Shown: positions 62,745 to 64,000 of the stretch, one piece after another | Layout of the letters: each line of letters opens with the position of its first letter | Numbering within the stretch: position 1 is the stretch's first letter | Assembly (NCBI RefSeq): GCF_006912135.1 | Contig: NZ_VIRS01000003.1 | Coordinates: 407,120 to 471,119, forward strand | Reading direction: 5' to 3' | DNA length: 64,000 nt | From: Cryptosporangium phraense | GTDB taxonomy: Bacteria > Actinomycetota > Actinomycetes > Mycobacteriales > Cryptosporangiaceae | Made by a program: the position numbers and the translations under genes | Notes under the pieces: model-generated | Told to the model about the DNA's origin: nothing | Databases searched by the model: none | The model's input: only the letters and a program-made list of their open reading frames with translations

Positions 62745-64000
62745 ATGCTCGACCGGCTGGGACGGGCGATGTTCCGCCACCGGTGGTGGGCCGTGGCCGC
62801 CGCGGTGGCCGTCATCGCGGTTGGTGGCGCCTGGGGCACACAGATCTTCGGAGCGGTGGTCACGGGCGGGTTCGACGACCCGTCCAGCGAGAGCTCCCGC
62901 GCGACCGCCAGGGCGGACGCCGAGCTCGGGCGGGACGACGCGGACGTGGTCGTCCTCTACCGCAGCCACACGGCGACGGTGGACGACCCGTCGTTCGCGT
63001 CGGCGGTGAACGGCACGCTGGCGAAGCTGCCCGGCGGTGCCGTGGTGCGGTCGGCCACCTACTGGAACACGCAGAGCCCGGCCCTGGTCGGCCTCGACCG
63101 GCGCGAGACCTATGTGGCCCTCACGCTGAGCGGCGACGATCAGGCCCGACGCATCGAGCGGCTGGATGAACTGCGCGACGACCTCGACGCTCCCGGCCTC
63201 GAGACGCGGATCGGCGGTACCACGGCGGTCAGCCGGGACATCAACGACCGGGTCGCGGCGGACATCGCCCGCGCGGAGACGCTGTCGATGCCGGTGCTGC
63301 TGGTCCTGCTCGTGATCATCTTCGGCAGCCTGGCGGCGGCGAGTCTGCCGTTGGCGGTGGGTGGTCTGGCGATTCTGGGGGCGTTCACCGCGCTGCGTGG
63401 TCTGAGTTACGTGACCGACGTTTCGGTGTTCTCGGTGAACGTGGTCACGATCCTCGGGCTGGGTCTGGCGATCGACTACGGGTTGTTCATGGTCGGGCGG
63501 TTCCGTGAGGAGCTGTCCGGTGGTCTGTCCACGGAAGACGCCGTGGCTCGGACGATGGCCACGGCGGGCCGGACGGTTGCCTTCTCCGGCGTGACCGTGG
63601 CGCTCTCGCTCTCCGGACTGCTGCTCTTTCCTCTGACGTTCCTCCGGTCGATGGGGTTCGGCGGCCTGGCGGCCGTGCTGATCGCGGTGGCGTCGGCGTT
63701 GACCGTGTTGCCGGCGTTGCTGAGCATCCTCGGCCCGCGGATCGACGCGTTCCCGGTCCGTCGCACGAGGACGTCGGCGACCGGGCACGGGTTCTGGTAC
63801 CGCCTGGCGCACAGCATCATGCGTCGTCCGGTGGTGTATGCGGTCGGTGTGCTGGCGGTGTTGTTGCTGGCCGGGGCGCCGTTCCTGCGGGTGGAGTTCG
63901 GGGGGATCGATGCGCGGGCGTTGCCGTCGGGGACCGAGAGCCGGGTGGTGTCGGAGACCCTGGATCGGGATTTCGTGCGGAACGGTCAGTCGCCGATCAA
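62745..64000 (+). CDS. MMPL family RND-type transporter (3' end beyond window)
   Basis: The 418 residues seen start LDRLGRAMFRHRWWAVAAAVAV and include an extracytoplasmic domain and a cluster of five membrane helices. The conserved GLGLAIDYGLFMVGRFREEL motif supplies the Asp-Tyr pair used for proton transfer. The second extracytoplasmic half starts before the window ends. Actinobacterial MMPL proteins export lipids or secondary metabolites. GGGGGA lies 6 nt before the ATG. A CACTGGCC-type site lies upstream, and the LAL regulator gene is immediately before it. Confidence 0.93.
   Translation, partial: MLDRLGRAMFRHRWWAVAAAVAVIAVGGAWGTQIFGAVVTGGFDDPSSESSRATARADAELGRDDADVVVLYRSHTATVDDPSFASAVNGTLAKLPGGAVVRSATYWNTQSPALVGLDRRETYVALTLSGDDQARRIERLDELRDDLDAPGLETRIGGTTAVSRDINDRVAADIARAETLSMPVLLVLLVIIFGSLAAASLPLAVGGLAILGAFTALRGLSYVTDVSVFSVNVVTILGLGLAIDYGLFMVGRFREELSGGLSTEDAVARTMATAGRTVAFSGVTVALSLSGLLLFPLTFLRSMGFGGLAAVLIAVASALTVLPALLSILGPRIDAFPVRRTRTSATGHGFWYRLAHSIMRRPVVYAVGVLAVLLLAGAPFLRVEFGGIDARALPSGTESRVVSETLDRDFVRNGQSPI

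Overview
The window is about 70% G+C, uses GTG and TTG starts freely, and carries families typical of Actinomycetia: a SigE-type ECF factor, AfsR/SARP and LAL regulators, AICE transfer genes and an SAM_MT-type methyltransferase. I read it as a soil or spore-forming actinomycete chromosome (Frankia/Cryptosporangium/Streptomyces-like). The genus cannot be fixed from sequence alone.

Layout. 1-10 kb holds ordinary chromosomal genes: a methyltransferase 3' end, an ECF sigma factor with its membrane partner, Uma2, a GH46 chitosanase, glycogen phosphorylase, DUF808, TrmB, DedA, and a membrane protein coupled to a winged-helix regulator behind a 32-bp palindrome. 10.03-24.49 kb is an AICE-like element integrated in the 3' end of tRNA-Leu(GAG), bounded by 14-bp direct repeats. 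It keeps spread/transfer genes, paired DUF5919 regulators, a GntR protein, NUDIX and HD genes. One deletion has joined the FtsK/Tra gene to the recombinase gene, removing the replication region and the recombinase catalytic domain. Its distal end carries low-GC cargo: a 711-aa PD-(D/E)XK nuclease with a duplicated winged-helix block, and a DUF6119/TIGR04141 protein. I consider this pair a candidate two-gene defence module. Directly beyond the right repeat lies a second, decayed recombinase, so two elements once sat in tandem.

25.3-27.5 kb has a methyltransferase and a secreted GH16 glucanase. 27.7-48.7 kb is an organosulfur/organonitrogen scavenging island. Two oligopeptide-type ABC importers, three flavin-dependent monooxygenases, an MTOX/sarcosine-oxidase-like enzyme and a GNAT lie collinear on the minus strand with 4-nt overlaps, followed by a TetR/crotonase divergent pair and an MFS exporter. 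The island is eroding: I see an enoyl-reductase-like pseudogene, a luciferase-like gene fragment and an SfnB-like pseudogene. Three of its promoters share a 17-bp palindrome, CCTA(G/T)CG-N5-(C/A/G)TAG(G/A). Two of its genes are preceded by short frames containing Cys-Cys codons.

48.8-64 kb is regulator-rich. It has a lipoprotein, a 1033-aa SARP-AAA regulator overlapping an MFS gene tail to tail, an aldehyde dehydrogenase-amidase pair, a 769-aa AfsR-type regulator divergent from a 932-aa LAL regulator, and an MMPL transporter running off the end. A CACTGGCC(A/G)G motif recurs in the intergenic regions of this block.
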